Part shown: in pieces, positions 41,163 to 49,229 of the stretch
How positions within the stretch are numbered: position 1 is the stretch's first letter
How the letters are laid out: every line of letters starts with the position of its first letter
Origin: Agromyces terreus
GTDB taxonomy: Bacteria > Actinomycetota > Actinomycetes > Actinomycetales > Microbacteriaceae
DNA: 64,000 nucleotides
Assembly: GCF_009749465.1 (NCBI RefSeq)
Contig: NZ_WBIS01000003.1
Location: 186,001 to 250,000, forward strand
Direction of reading: 5' to 3'
The notes under the pieces: model-generated
What the model saw: only the letters and a program-made list of their open reading frames with translations
Told to the model about the DNA's origin: nothing
Database searches by the model: none
Made by a program: the position numbers and the translations under genes

Positions 41163-42230
41163 TCAGGCGGCGGGGCCGGGGGTGCTCTCTCGGAGGACGA
41201 CCTCAGTCGAGACATCCGTCGACGAGGCGCGGGCGGACGCGGCATCCGCACCGTCTTCGAGGGCGAGCCGCAGGGCCTGCTCGCCGATGCGCTCGAGCGG
41301 CATGCGCACGCTCGTGAGGCGCGGTGTCACGTCGCGCACCGTGGGGATGTCGTCGAAGCCGGCGACGGCGAGGTCGCGGCCGGGCTCGAGGCCGGCGTCG
41401 CGGATCGCCGACATCGCGCCCATGGCCATCACGTCGTTGAGCGCGAACACGAGCTGCGTGTCGCCGATGCCCGCCTCGAGGAGGCGTCGCATGGCGTCGT
41501 AGCCGCCGTCGCGCGTGAACGAGCTGCGCACCAGGCGGTCGGCGGGCAGCTGGGCCCCGACCGAGGCGAGGCCCTCGGCGAATCCGGCGATGCGGTCGTG
41601 CGCGGTGCGCAGCGTCTCGGGCCCGGCGAGTGCGGTGAAGCGGCGGTAGCCGAGCTCGTGCAGCGCGACGGCGAGGTCGCGACCGCCGGCGCGGTTCGCG
41701 AGCGGCAGGGTGCGGAACGGCAGATCGCTCTCGCTGACGAACACGGCTCGCCCGCCGGTCTGCTCGTACGCGGTGAGCTCGGCCTCGAGCGCGGCGGCGT
41801 TCGGGTCGCCGATGTCGCGCGAGCCGGCGAGGATCATGACGCGCGGGCGCTGCCCGCGCATCGCACGCACGAGTTCGAGCTCGCGGGCGGAGTCGCGCTT
41901 GGTCTCGGCCATCGTGACGATGAGGCGGTCGTCGCCGGCGGCGCCGACGACGCCGGCCGCGAGCGAGGAGAAGTACGGGTCGGCGATGTCGGCGACGAGC
42001 AGGGCGACGGTGGTCGAGGTGCCCCTGGCCACGGCCTGCGCCGAGAGGTTGGGGGTGTAGCCGAGCTTCGCGGCGGCGGCGAGCACGCGTTCGCGGTACT
42101 CCTCGTTGACCTTGCGGGCGCTGCCGTTCAGCGAGCGCGAGGCGGTGGCGAGCGAGACGCCCGCCTCTCGGGCGACGTCGTGCAGAGTCGCCGGCGCGGT
42201 GCGGCGGGTGGGGGCGTCGCCCTCGATCAT
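41163..42230 (-). CDS. LacI-family regulator of the DUF993 module
   Basis: A 355-residue LacI protein. The HTH is ATLHDVAREAGVSLATASRSLNGSARKVNEEYRERV (residues ~15-50), the hinge is NLSAQAVARGTSTTVALLVADIADPYFSSLAAGV. The ligand domain has GGRAVFVSESDLPFRTLPLANRAGG and LAVAGFDDIPTVRDVTPRLTSVRMPLERIGEQAL. It is oriented with the operon (118 bases upstream of its first gene) and opposite to a second Gfo/Idh gene. Two matching operators flank it, so it probably controls both directions. Confidence 0.92.
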   Translation of the reverse strand: MIEGDAPTRRTAPATLHDVAREAGVSLATASRSLNGSARKVNEEYRERVLAAAAKLGYTPNLSAQAVARGTSTTVALLVADIADPYFSSLAAGVVGAAGDDRLIVTMAETKRDSARELELVRAMRGQRPRVMILAGSRDIGDPNAAALEAELTAYEQTGGRAVFVSESDLPFRTLPLANRAGGRDLAVALHELGYRRFTALAGPETLRTAHDRIAGFAEGLASVGAQLPADRLVRSSFTRDGGYDAMRRLLEAGIGDTQLVFALNDVMAMGAMSAIRDAGLEPGRDLAVAGFDDIPTVRDVTPRLTSVRMPLERIGEQALRLALEDGADAASARASSTDVSTEVVLRESTPGPAA

Positions 42231-42539
42231 CGATGTCCTCCTGCTGGCCGGATCCGCCGGTCGCTCCTTCGGGGGCGGGGCGGTTGCGTCGCGCTGGCGC
42301 GCGGGTCGGGTGCCGGTCGGCCGGGTGCCGCCCGCGACGGGCGCCTCACTTTACCGCGCGGCGTTCTCGGCGGGGGTTTTGCCGTGTGCCGTGTTTCTGA
42401 TAGACCTGTAACGAGCGTGAGATAGCGCTTTCCCGCAGGATTCCAGCGAGTCCTGCAGACTTCGGCGAGCCGACGGATGCCGCACCCGACGCGGTGCTCC
42501 GTCGTGCCGCCGCACACCCGCGAGGCGATGGAGCACAGC
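42231..42539. other. Divergent regulatory region between LacI and Gfo/Idh genes
   Basis: About 300 bases without a gene. The half nearest LacI is low-complexity G/C sequence. The half nearest the dehydrogenase is AT-richer around 42370-42435 and contains the operator at 42421-42434; a promoter for the dehydrogenase should lie here, but no convincing -35/-10 pair could be fixed by eye. Confidence 0.6.
42421..42434. promoter_or_regulatory. Second LacI-type operator of the DUF993 module
   Basis: GATAGCGCTTTCCC reads GGGAAAGCGCTATC on the other strand and shares the GGGAAAGCG half-site with 41097-41112. Its centre AGCGCT is palindromic. It lies between the divergent LacI and Gfo/Idh genes, about 105 bases before the latter. 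Confidence 0.65.
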
Positions 42540-43889
42540 ATGGCGCAGCACGGACGCGAACGGTACGCACTCATCGGCGCGGGCAGCCGCGCGGGCATGT
42601 ACATCGGGGCGATGTCCGGAACCGTGGTCGGCGCCGAGCACGTCGCCGACGTGGCCGAACTGGTGGCATGGTGCGACCCCAACCCGGGGCGGCTCGACGT
42701 CTACGAGCGGGAAGTGGTCGAGGCGGGGCATCCGGCGCCCGTCCGCTACGCGGTCGAGGACCTCGAGCGCATGATCGGCGCCGAGCGCATCGACCGCGTC
42801 GTCATCACCACGCCCGACTTCACGCATGCCGAGTACATCGTGCGCGCCCTGCGGGCCGGCGCCGACGTCGTGGTCGAGAAGCCGCTCACCATCGACGCCG
42901 AGAGCGTGCGCCGCATCGGCGAGGCCATCGCCGAGACGGGCCGCGAGGTGATCACGACCTTCAACTACCGCTACAGCCCCCGCAACTCGACGCTGCGGCA
43001 GGTCATCGCCGACGGGCGCATCGGCCGGGTCACGAGCGTGCACTTCGAGTGGGCGCTCGACACCGTGCACGGGGCCGACTACTTCCGCCGCTGGCACCGC
43101 CAGAAGCAGAACTCGGGCGGGCTGTTCATCCACAAGGCGTCGCACCACTTCGACCTCGTCAACTGGTGGATCGCCGCCGCCCCCGTGCGCGTGTTCGCGA
43201 GCGGCGGGCTGCGCTTCTACGGCGCAGAGAACGCCGCGGCCCGGGGGCTCGGCGAGCGACCCGCGCGTGGCACCGGAGCGTCGGGCGACCCGTTCGCCCT
43301 CGACCTCGCGGCCGATCCGCGGCTGAAGGCGCTCTACCTCGACCAGGAGCAGCACGACGGATACCTCCGCGATCGCGACGTCTTCGACGAGGGCATCACC
43401 ATCGAGGACAACCTCGCCGCGCTCGTCGACTACGACTCGGGCGCGACGCTCAGCTACTCCCTGAACGCCCACGCCCCCTGGGAGGGATACCGGGTGACCG
43501 TGAACGGCACCGAGGGCCGGGCCGAGCTCGAGGTCGTCGAGCGCGGATCGGTGCTCGTCGGCGCCCACGGAGAGGTCGTCGTCGACCCGAGCATGCACCC
43601 CGACGACGTCGTCGAGGACGACGTGCGCCCCCACTCCGAACGGCTGCTCGTGCAGCGGCACTGGGAGCAGGCCCGCGTCGTCGAGATCCCGCAGGGCATC
43701 GGCAGCCACGGCGGCGGCGACGCGTACCTGCTCGACCACCTGTTCCGACGGGTGACGGATGACGCGCCGCTCGGCCGTGTCTCCGGCTACGCCGACGGGG
43801 TGCGCGCCGTCTCGGTCGGCATCGCCGGCAACCGCTCGCTCGAGACCGGGCTGCCGGTGCTGATCGAGGAGCTCGAGCTCGGGGTCTGA
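42540..43889 (+). CDS. Gfo/Idh/MocA-family oxidoreductase (divergent copy)
   Basis: A 449-residue dehydrogenase. The Rossmann motif is YALIGAGSRAGMYIGAMSG, the nucleotide contact AWCDPNPGRLD, the EKP motif VVVEKPLTIDAESVRRI, and the active-site block is NSGGLFIHKASHHFDLVNWWIAA. It is longer than typical family members, with an insertion containing AENAAARGLGERPARGTGASGDPF and DQEQHDGYLRDRDVFDEGITIEDNLA. The ATG is preceded by GGAG at six bases. It shares regulator and operator half-site with the DUF993 operon, so both dehydrogenases may act on one substrate family. Confidence 0.9.
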   Translation: MAQHGRERYALIGAGSRAGMYIGAMSGTVVGAEHVADVAELVAWCDPNPGRLDVYEREVVEAGHPAPVRYAVEDLERMIGAERIDRVVITTPDFTHAEYIVRALRAGADVVVEKPLTIDAESVRRIGEAIAETGREVITTFNYRYSPRNSTLRQVIADGRIGRVTSVHFEWALDTVHGADYFRRWHRQKQNSGGLFIHKASHHFDLVNWWIAAAPVRVFASGGLRFYGAENAAARGLGERPARGTGASGDPFALDLAADPRLKALYLDQEQHDGYLRDRDVFDEGITIEDNLAALVDYDSGATLSYSLNAHAPWEGYRVTVNGTEGRAELEVVERGSVLVGAHGEVVVDPSMHPDDVVEDDVRPHSERLLVQRHWEQARVVEIPQGIGSHGGGDAYLLDHLFRRVTDDAPLGRVSGYADGVRAVSVGIAGNRSLETGLPVLIEELELGV

Positions 43890-43907
43890 GCTGGCTATTC
43901 TCAGCCC

Positions 43908-44486
43908 ATGAGAACGCTGCGGTACTCGATCAACGTGACCCTCGACGGCTGCTGCCACCACGAGGCCGGTCTCCCGCCCGACGAGGAGTCGATGCGGTAC
44001 TGGACCGGGCAGATCGAGCAGGCCGACGCCCTCCTGTTCGGACGCGTCGCCTACGGGATGATGGAGTCCGCTTGGCGCAAGCCCGCCACGGGCCAATGGC
44101 CCGACTGGGTCGCCCAGTGGCAGCTGCCGTTCGCCGAGGCGATCGACCGGGCGCCGAAGCACGTCGTCTCGAGCACGCTCGACGAGGTCGACTGGAACGC
44201 CGAGCTGCTGCGCGGCGACCTGCGCGCCGCGGTGATGCAGCTCAAGGAGCAGCCGGGCGGGAGCCTCTGGGTCGGCGGCGTTGCCCTGCCCACGGCGCTG
44301 GCGGAGCTCGGGCTCATCGACGAGTACGAGTTCGTCGTGCAGCCCGTGCTCGCCGGACACGGGCCGACGCTGTTGGCCGGCCTGAGCGAACGCATCGAGC
44401 TCGATCTCGTCGATCGACGGGAGTTCCGATCGGGGGCGGTCGCCGTGCGATACCGCCCCCGACCGGGCGACGCGAACGCCGGCTGA
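43908..44486 (+). CDS. Dihydrofolate-reductase-like (RibD C-terminal) protein
   Basis: A 192-residue member of the RibD_C/DHFR superfamily: LRYSINVTLDGCCHHEAG, ALLFGRVAYGMMESAW, APKHVVSSTLDEVDWNAELL, LKEQPGGSLWVGGVALPTALAELGLIDEYEFVVQPVLAGHGPTLLAGL. The NADPH-binding G-G motif is at WVGGVALP. These single-domain proteins have unknown substrates. The stop TGA (44484-44486) directly abuts the opposite-strand stop of the aldehyde dehydrogenase, forming TGATCA with no intergenic base. Confidence 0.87.
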   Translation: MRTLRYSINVTLDGCCHHEAGLPPDEESMRYWTGQIEQADALLFGRVAYGMMESAWRKPATGQWPDWVAQWQLPFAEAIDRAPKHVVSSTLDEVDWNAELLRGDLRAAVMQLKEQPGGSLWVGGVALPTALAELGLIDEYEFVVQPVLAGHGPTLLAGLSERIELDLVDRREFRSGAVAVRYRPRPGDANAG

Positions 44487-45992
44487 TCAGCCGACCTGCA
44501 GCACGCCGTCCACGCGGCGGGGGATGCCGAGCGGGTTCGCGTCGCGCAGCTCGAGCGGCAGGGCCGACTCGGGGGCGTCCTGGTAGGCGACCGGGCGCAG
44601 GAAGCGCCGCATCGCGGTGACCCCGACCGACGTGTGGATCGACGAGGACGACGGCCACGGGCCGCCGTGCTGCTGCGCCCAGCTCACGGCGACGCCCGTG
44701 GGCCAGCCGCCGAAGAGCACGCGGCCCGCGATCTCGCTGAGCACCGCCACGACGGCCGTCAGGTCCTCGCCCGGCTCGGCGTGCACGGTCGCGGTCAGCG
44801 TGCCGCCGACCGCGGCGATCGCCTCGAGCGCCTGGTCGACCGACTCGTACTCGACGACGAGCGTCGACGGGCCGAAGCACTCCGCGTACAGCGAGCTCGG
44901 GTCCGCGAGCACGGCCTCGGCGGTCGTGGTGAGCACGACGGCCGACCCGGTGCCGACGGCATCCGCGTCGACCCGGCCGCCGGCGACGCGCACGTCGTCG
45001 CGCTCGACGAGCTCGTCGACCCCCGCGGCCCAGGCAGCGGCGATGCCGTCGGTCAGCATCGGCACCGCGGCATCCGCATCGATGACCGCTGCGACCCGCT
45101 CGGCGAAGCCCGAGCCGACGGGCGCGAAGACCACGCCCGGATTCGTGCAGAACTGGCCGGCGCCGAGCGTGAACGAGCCCGCGAGTCCGGCGGCGAGCTC
45201 GTCGGCGCGGGCCGCCGCGGCATCCGGCGTCACGAGCACGGGGTTCACGGCGCTCAGCTCGCCGTAGAAGGGGATCGGGTCGGGCCGCGACGACGCGAGG
45301 TCGAAGAGCACGCGGCCGCCGTGCAGCGAACCCGTGAACCCGACCGCGCGGATGCCGGGGTGCTGCACGAGGGCCGTGCCGTTCTCGCGGCCCACGATGT
45401 GCGCGAACAGGCCCTCGGGGGCACCGGCGTCACGGAGTGCCTCGGCCACGATCTCGGCCGTGCGCAGCGACAGGCGCGGGTGCGCCGAGTGCCCCTTCAC
45501 GATCACCGGGCAGCCCGTTGCGAGCGCCGACGCCGTGTCGCCGCCCGCCACCGAGAACGCGAACGGGAAGTTCGACGCGCCGAACACGGCCACCGGCCCG
45601 AGCGGCCGCAGGATGCGACGCAGGTCGGGGCGCGGCGGTGTGGTCGTCGCGTCGGGGTGGTCGACCGTCGCCTCGAGGTAGGAGCCCTCGACGATCGCCG
45701 TCGCGAACAGGCGCAGCTGCGCGGTCGTGCGCGCCACCTCGCCGTTCAGGCGCGCCGGCCCGAGGTGCGTCTCGGCGTCGGCGATGGGCACGAGCTCGTC
45801 GCGCGCGGCATCCAGGGCGTCGGCGATCGCCGTGAGCCAGGTCGCGCGCTGCTCGGCCGATGACGCGACCGACACCGCGAACGCGGCTCGTGCGGCCGCG
45901 ATGACCTCGTCGAGGGAGGCGGCGGCTCCGGCGGAGGCGGCGGACGGCGACGCCGGGCCCGACGTCGATGCGGTGTCGATGGTGCTCGTCAT
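44487..45992 (-). CDS. 2,5-dioxovalerate (alpha-ketoglutarate semialdehyde) dehydrogenase
   Basis: A 501-residue NAD(P)-dependent aldehyde dehydrogenase. Lys166 in CPVIVKGHSAHP, Glu245 in PFYGELSAVNPV and nucleophile Cys282 in GAGQFCTNPG are the catalytic residues; these surrounding sequences are specific for the KGSADH clade. Reaction: alpha-ketoglutarate semialdehyde to 2-oxoglutarate, the last step of the oxidative hexarate/pentose pathway. It is the fourth gene of the 49.1-44.5 kb operon, 67 bases after the enolase-superfamily gene. An Ala/Ser-rich N-terminal extension of ~25 residues precedes the fold. Confidence 0.9.
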   Translation of the reverse strand: MTSTIDTASTSGPASPSAASAGAAASLDEVIAAARAAFAVSVASSAEQRATWLTAIADALDAARDELVPIADAETHLGPARLNGEVARTTAQLRLFATAIVEGSYLEATVDHPDATTTPPRPDLRRILRPLGPVAVFGASNFPFAFSVAGGDTASALATGCPVIVKGHSAHPRLSLRTAEIVAEALRDAGAPEGLFAHIVGRENGTALVQHPGIRAVGFTGSLHGGRVLFDLASSRPDPIPFYGELSAVNPVLVTPDAAAARADELAAGLAGSFTLGAGQFCTNPGVVFAPVGSGFAERVAAVIDADAAVPMLTDGIAAAWAAGVDELVERDDVRVAGGRVDADAVGTGSAVVLTTTAEAVLADPSSLYAECFGPSTLVVEYESVDQALEAIAAVGGTLTATVHAEPGEDLTAVVAVLSEIAGRVLFGGWPTGVAVSWAQQHGGPWPSSSSIHTSVGVTAMRRFLRPVAYQDAPESALPLELRDANPLGIPRRVDGVLQVG

Positions 45993-46059
45993 GGTTCCTC
46001 GGTTCGTGTGCGGTTCGTGGCGGTTCGTGGGCGGTTCGAGTGGGCGGTCGAGTCGCGGG

Positions 46060-47124
46060 TCAGCGGAAGGTCAGGCCGAGACCGGGTCGACCGGTGGTGT
46101 GCACGAGGCTGCCCTCGACGGCGATCGGCGGGGGAGCGTCGAGCGCGCCGAGCGCCTCGAACGAGGCGTCCTCGACCGCCTCGACGAGGTGCTCGCCGGG
46201 CAGGGCGAGCGCGAGCTGCGCCGAGAGCTCGAGCAGCAGGTGGGGGTGCAGGTCGGCGCCGTGCGACGCCGCGAGCGAGGCGATCTCGAGGAACGGCGTG
46301 ATGCCGCCCACGCGCACGATGTTCGGCTGCACGAGGTCGGCCGCGCCCGCGCCCAGGAACTCGGCGAACCGGTACCGGGTGTGCACGTTCTCGCCGAGCG
46401 CGATCGGCACCTCGATGCGCTCGTGCAGCGCGACGTGGCCTGGCAGGTCGTCGGCGCGCAGCGGCTCCTCGATCCAGGCGAGGTCGAACACGGCGAGCTC
46501 GGAGATCGCGCGCTCGGCCTGATCGAGGCTCCACCGCTGGTTGGCGTCGATCATGAGCCGGCGGTCGGGGCCGAGCACGTCGCGCACCGCCCCGATGCGT
46601 TCGACGTCGTCGGCGAGGTCGGGGCTGCCGACCTTGACCTTCACGGCGTCGAAGCCCGCCGCGACCCAGCGTTCGACCTGGGCGACGAGCTCGGGCAGCG
46701 GGTAGTGCAGGTTCACGCCGCTGCCGTAGACGGTCGTCGTCTCGTGCTGCCGGCCGAGGTGGTCGGTGATGCCCAGCCCCGCGCGGGTCGCCGCGAGATC
46801 CCAGAGGGCGAGGTCGAGGCCGGCCATCGCGATGGTCGTGATGCCGCCGCTGCCGCCCTCGTGCAGGTGCGCCCAGAGCGGATGCCACAGGGTCGCCGCG
46901 TCGGCGTCGCGGCCGAGCGCGAACGCGGTGATGTCGTTCGCGAGGTGCGCCTCGACGGCGGCGGCGCCGATCGACGGAGTCCACGAGAACCCGCGGCCCT
47001 GCGCGCCGTCGGAGTCCTCGACGACGACCTCGACGAGCGCGAGCGAGCGCACGTCGGGCCCCCACGGCCGCAGCAGCGGCAGTTCGAGCCGGCGCGTCGT
47101 GATGCCGGCGATGCTCGCGGTCAC
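46060..47124 (-). CDS. Enolase-superfamily (mandelate racemase/muconate cycloisomerase group) enzyme
   Basis: A 354-residue enzyme of the mandelate-racemase group. Active-site features: Lys162-x-Lys164 in AVKVKVGSP, metal ligands Asp193 (MIDANQRW), Glu219 (WIEEP) and Glu245 (LGENVHT), then Asp263 (ADLVQPNIVRVGGIT) and His293/His295 (GADLHPH). In the operon it fits a galactaro-/glucarolactone cycloisomerase (Gci) or hexarate dehydratase that feeds the next enzyme. Which of these cannot be decided from motifs. GTG start overlaps the kdgD stop as GTGA. Confidence 0.85.
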   Translation of the reverse strand: MTASIAGITTRRLELPLLRPWGPDVRSLALVEVVVEDSDGAQGRGFSWTPSIGAAAVEAHLANDITAFALGRDADAATLWHPLWAHLHEGGSGGITTIAMAGLDLALWDLAATRAGLGITDHLGRQHETTTVYGSGVNLHYPLPELVAQVERWVAAGFDAVKVKVGSPDLADDVERIGAVRDVLGPDRRLMIDANQRWSLDQAERAISELAVFDLAWIEEPLRADDLPGHVALHERIEVPIALGENVHTRYRFAEFLGAGAADLVQPNIVRVGGITPFLEIASLAASHGADLHPHLLLELSAQLALALPGEHLVEAVEDASFEALGALDAPPPIAVEGSLVHTTGRPGLGLTFR

Positions 47125-48113
47125 GGCGTCGGCACCGCCACGACGGTCGGCAGGGCGGGGGCGGCGTCGGCCGGGGCGTCGCCGCCCAGCTCGGCGGCGA
47201 GCTCGAGCCCGCGCTGGAGGATCGCGGCGAGGCGCTGCTCCTGCTCGGGCGTGGGGTCGACGAGGGGCGGCCGCACGGGTCCGACGGGCAGACCGCGCAG
47301 GCGCAGCCCCGCCTTCACGAGCGAGACGCCGAAGCCCGGGGTCTCGTCGCGCAGGTTCACGAGCGGCGTGTAGAACTCGCGCAGCAGGGTCATGCGGGTC
47401 TGCTCGTCGCCGTCGGTGTAGGCGCGGTAGTGCAGGGCGGCGAGCTCGGGGATCATCGCGAACGCGGCCGAGGAGTACAGCGGGATGCCGATGCCCCGGT
47501 AGGCGCCCTGGCTGAGCTCGGCCGTGAGCAGGCCGTTGAAGAAGGCGAAGTCGCGCCCCGTGGCATCCGCTGCGAGCACGATCTCCTGCGCGAGGCCGAT
47601 GTCGCCCGTGCCGTCCTTGAAGCCGACGACCTTGGGGTTCGCCGCGAGCTGCGTGATGGCGTCGGCCGTGTAGCGCGCGGTGCCGCGGTGGTAGACGATC
47701 ACGGGCAGGTCGGATGCCGCGGCGACCGCCTCGACCCACGCGACGAGCCCGCTCGTGGTGCCCGAGACGAGGTACGGGGGCAGCAGCAGCAGGCCGTCGG
47801 CGCCGGCCGCCGCGGCGCCGCGTGCGAGCTCGACGGCGTGGCCGAGGGGTCCGCCCGCGCCGGCGATGACGGACACGCGGCCGGCGACGACGTCGACGGT
47901 GGCGCGCACGACGTCGATCGCCTCGGAGGCCGAGAGCGCGTGGAACTCGCCCGTGCCGCACGCCGGGAACACGGCGCCCGGCCCGAACGGCAGCCGCGAC
48001 TCGACGTGCTCGGCGAGGAGCGCGAGGTCGGGCGTGCCGTCGGCGGCGAACGGCGTCACGGGGAAGAACAGCACGCCGTCGAAGGTGAGGGAGGCGGGTG
48101 CGGCAGCGGTCAT
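47121..48113 (-). CDS. kdgD: 5-dehydro-4-deoxyglucarate dehydratase
   Basis: A 330-residue DapA-superfamily TIM barrel. The family signature FPACGTGEFHALS replaces the GTTGE of dihydrodipicolinate synthase and marks KdgD. Tyr141 in VIVYHRGTA and the Schiff-base Lys166 in VVGFKDGTGD are the catalytic residues. Reaction: 5-dehydro-4-deoxy-D-glucarate to alpha-ketoglutarate semialdehyde, water and CO2. An ATGA overlap couples it to the dehydrogenase upstream and a GTGA overlap to the enolase-superfamily gene downstream. The next enzyme, KGSADH, is in the same operon. Confidence 0.92.
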   Translation of the reverse strand: MTAAAPASLTFDGVLFFPVTPFAADGTPDLALLAEHVESRLPFGPGAVFPACGTGEFHALSASEAIDVVRATVDVVAGRVSVIAGAGGPLGHAVELARGAAAAGADGLLLLPPYLVSGTTSGLVAWVEAVAAASDLPVIVYHRGTARYTADAITQLAANPKVVGFKDGTGDIGLAQEIVLAADATGRDFAFFNGLLTAELSQGAYRGIGIPLYSSAAFAMIPELAALHYRAYTDGDEQTRMTLLREFYTPLVNLRDETPGFGVSLVKAGLRLRGLPVGPVRPPLVDPTPEQEQRLAAILQRGLELAAELGGDAPADAAPALPTVVAVPTP

Positions 48114-49075
48114 CGGAGGCTCGATTCGGTGAGTCGGACGGTGGAACGGTCGGTCGGTCGGGCGGCCTGCTCGGATGCCGCGAGCAGGCGTTCGACGGCG
48201 GCGGGGTCGAGCTCGGTGCGCCAGGTGCGCTCGGGCACCCAGTCGAGCAGGCGTTCGGCCTTCTCGATCGAGAAGACCGGGCGGCCGTGGCCGAGCGCGT
48301 CGGCGCCCGGCCCGAGGGCGGGCGCGTACTCCCGCCAGAGGTCGGCGACCGGCAGCACCGCGAGCGCGTCGGCGGCGCCGGCGAAGAAGCCCTCGCCGTC
48401 GACGACCGTCGCGGGCGCGGCGAGCCAGGCGGCGACGAAGGTGGCGGCGTCGCGGGCGTCGAGGTAGTTGAAGAGGCTCACCGCGGCGAGAGCCGGGTCG
48501 GCGAGGCGCTGCTCGAGCGTGTGCCCCTGCTGGGTGGGGGCGCCGGCCCATTCCTCGGGGGAGAGCACGTAGCAGGGGCGGAAGAAGCCGTACGCGGTGC
48601 GCTCGGTGCGTGCGAACTGGCGCACGGTCTCCTCGATGACGAGCTTGGACAGCGCATACGCGTTCGCCGGCGCCGGGGGCGTCCGCTCGTCGAGCGGCAC
48701 CCGGTCGGCGCGCCAGTCGGGGCTGCTGTAGCCGAGCACCGTCGGGCTGCTGGCCGCGAGCACGCGTTCGGCGCCGACCTCGGCGGCCGCCGCGAGCACG
48801 GTGTGCACGAGGGCCGTGTTCGTCATCAGGATGCGTCGCTCGGGGGCGCTGAACGGCACGGCGATGCCGGCCAGGTGCACGACGGCCTCGGGGCGCACCT
48901 CGGCGAAGAGGCGCTGCGCGGCGAGCGCGTCGATCAGGTCGACGGTGCGCTCGTCGACGCCGGGGAGGCCGACGGCGACCCGATCGGCGCCGACGACCTG
49001 ATGGCCGGATGCCGCGAGCCCGGCGGCGACGCTGCGCCCGAGGCGCCCGGCCGATCCGGTGACGATGACCCGCAT
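48110..49075 (-). CDS. NAD-dependent epimerase/dehydrogenase, uronate-dehydrogenase-like
   Basis: A 321-residue extended SDR. The Rossmann motif is IVTGSAGRLGRSVAAGL (the GRLGR resembles bacterial uronate dehydrogenase), VVHLAGIAVPFS follows, catalytic Ser is in LAASSPTVLGYSS and the Tyr140-x3-Lys144 pair in YALSK. First gene of the hexarate operon; with KdgD and KGSADH downstream, oxidation of a hexuronate to its aldarolactone is the most economical proposal. It is longer than known uronate dehydrogenases (~265 residues), so another sugar or an epimerase step remains possible. GGAGG ribosome-binding site precedes the ATG. Confidence 0.75.
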   Translation of the reverse strand: MRVIVTGSAGRLGRSVAAGLAASGHQVVGADRVAVGLPGVDERTVDLIDALAAQRLFAEVRPEAVVHLAGIAVPFSAPERRILMTNTALVHTVLAAAAEVGAERVLAASSPTVLGYSSPDWRADRVPLDERTPPAPANAYALSKLVIEETVRQFARTERTAYGFFRPCYVLSPEEWAGAPTQQGHTLEQRLADPALAAVSLFNYLDARDAATFVAAWLAAPATVVDGEGFFAGAADALAVLPVADLWREYAPALGPGADALGHGRPVFSIEKAERLLDWVPERTWRTELDPAAVERLLAASEQAARPTDRSTVRLTESSLR

Positions 49076-49096
49076 GTCGATCCTCCGTTGCTTTGG

Positions 49097-49108
49097 GAAA
49101 CCGCTTTC
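49097..49108. promoter_or_regulatory. LacI-type operator of the hexarate operon, site 1
   Basis: GAAACCGCTTTC (GAAA-NCGN-TTTC) lies just downstream of the -10 at 49117-49122 on the minus strand, over the start region of the hexarate operon and 22 bases before its ATG. Confidence 0.75.
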
Positions 49109-49116
49109 TTGTCGCT

Positions 49117-49146
49117 ACCATAGGTCACGATCGAGGCCGCCGACAA
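49117..49146 (-). promoter_or_regulatory. Promoter of the hexarate operon
   Basis: On the minus strand TTGTCG (49146-49141), an 18-base spacer and TATGGT (49122-49117) make a plausible sigma-70 promoter. It fires towards the gene at 49075 and would start close to operator site 1. Confidence 0.55.
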
Positions 49147-49164
49147 CCCCGGCGGCGATGTCGG

Positions 49165-49176
49165 GGAATCGGTTTC
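49165..49176. promoter_or_regulatory. LacI-type operator of the hexarate operon, site 2
   Basis: GGAATCGGTTTC shares the G.AA.CG.TT.C pattern of site 1. The centre-to-centre distance between the two sites is 68 bases. It is 53 bases before the LacI ATG, so it could serve for autoregulation. Confidence 0.65.
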
Positions 49177-49229
49177 TCAGGTCGCCGCGGCGGCCGGCGC
49201 ACGCCTCGATCGCGAACGGGAGGATCAGC

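Noticed and set aside
47121-48113. Assignment as dihydrodipicolinate synthase (dapA)
   Set aside because: The GTGE signature and the operon with KGSADH fit KdgD, not lysine biosynthesis.
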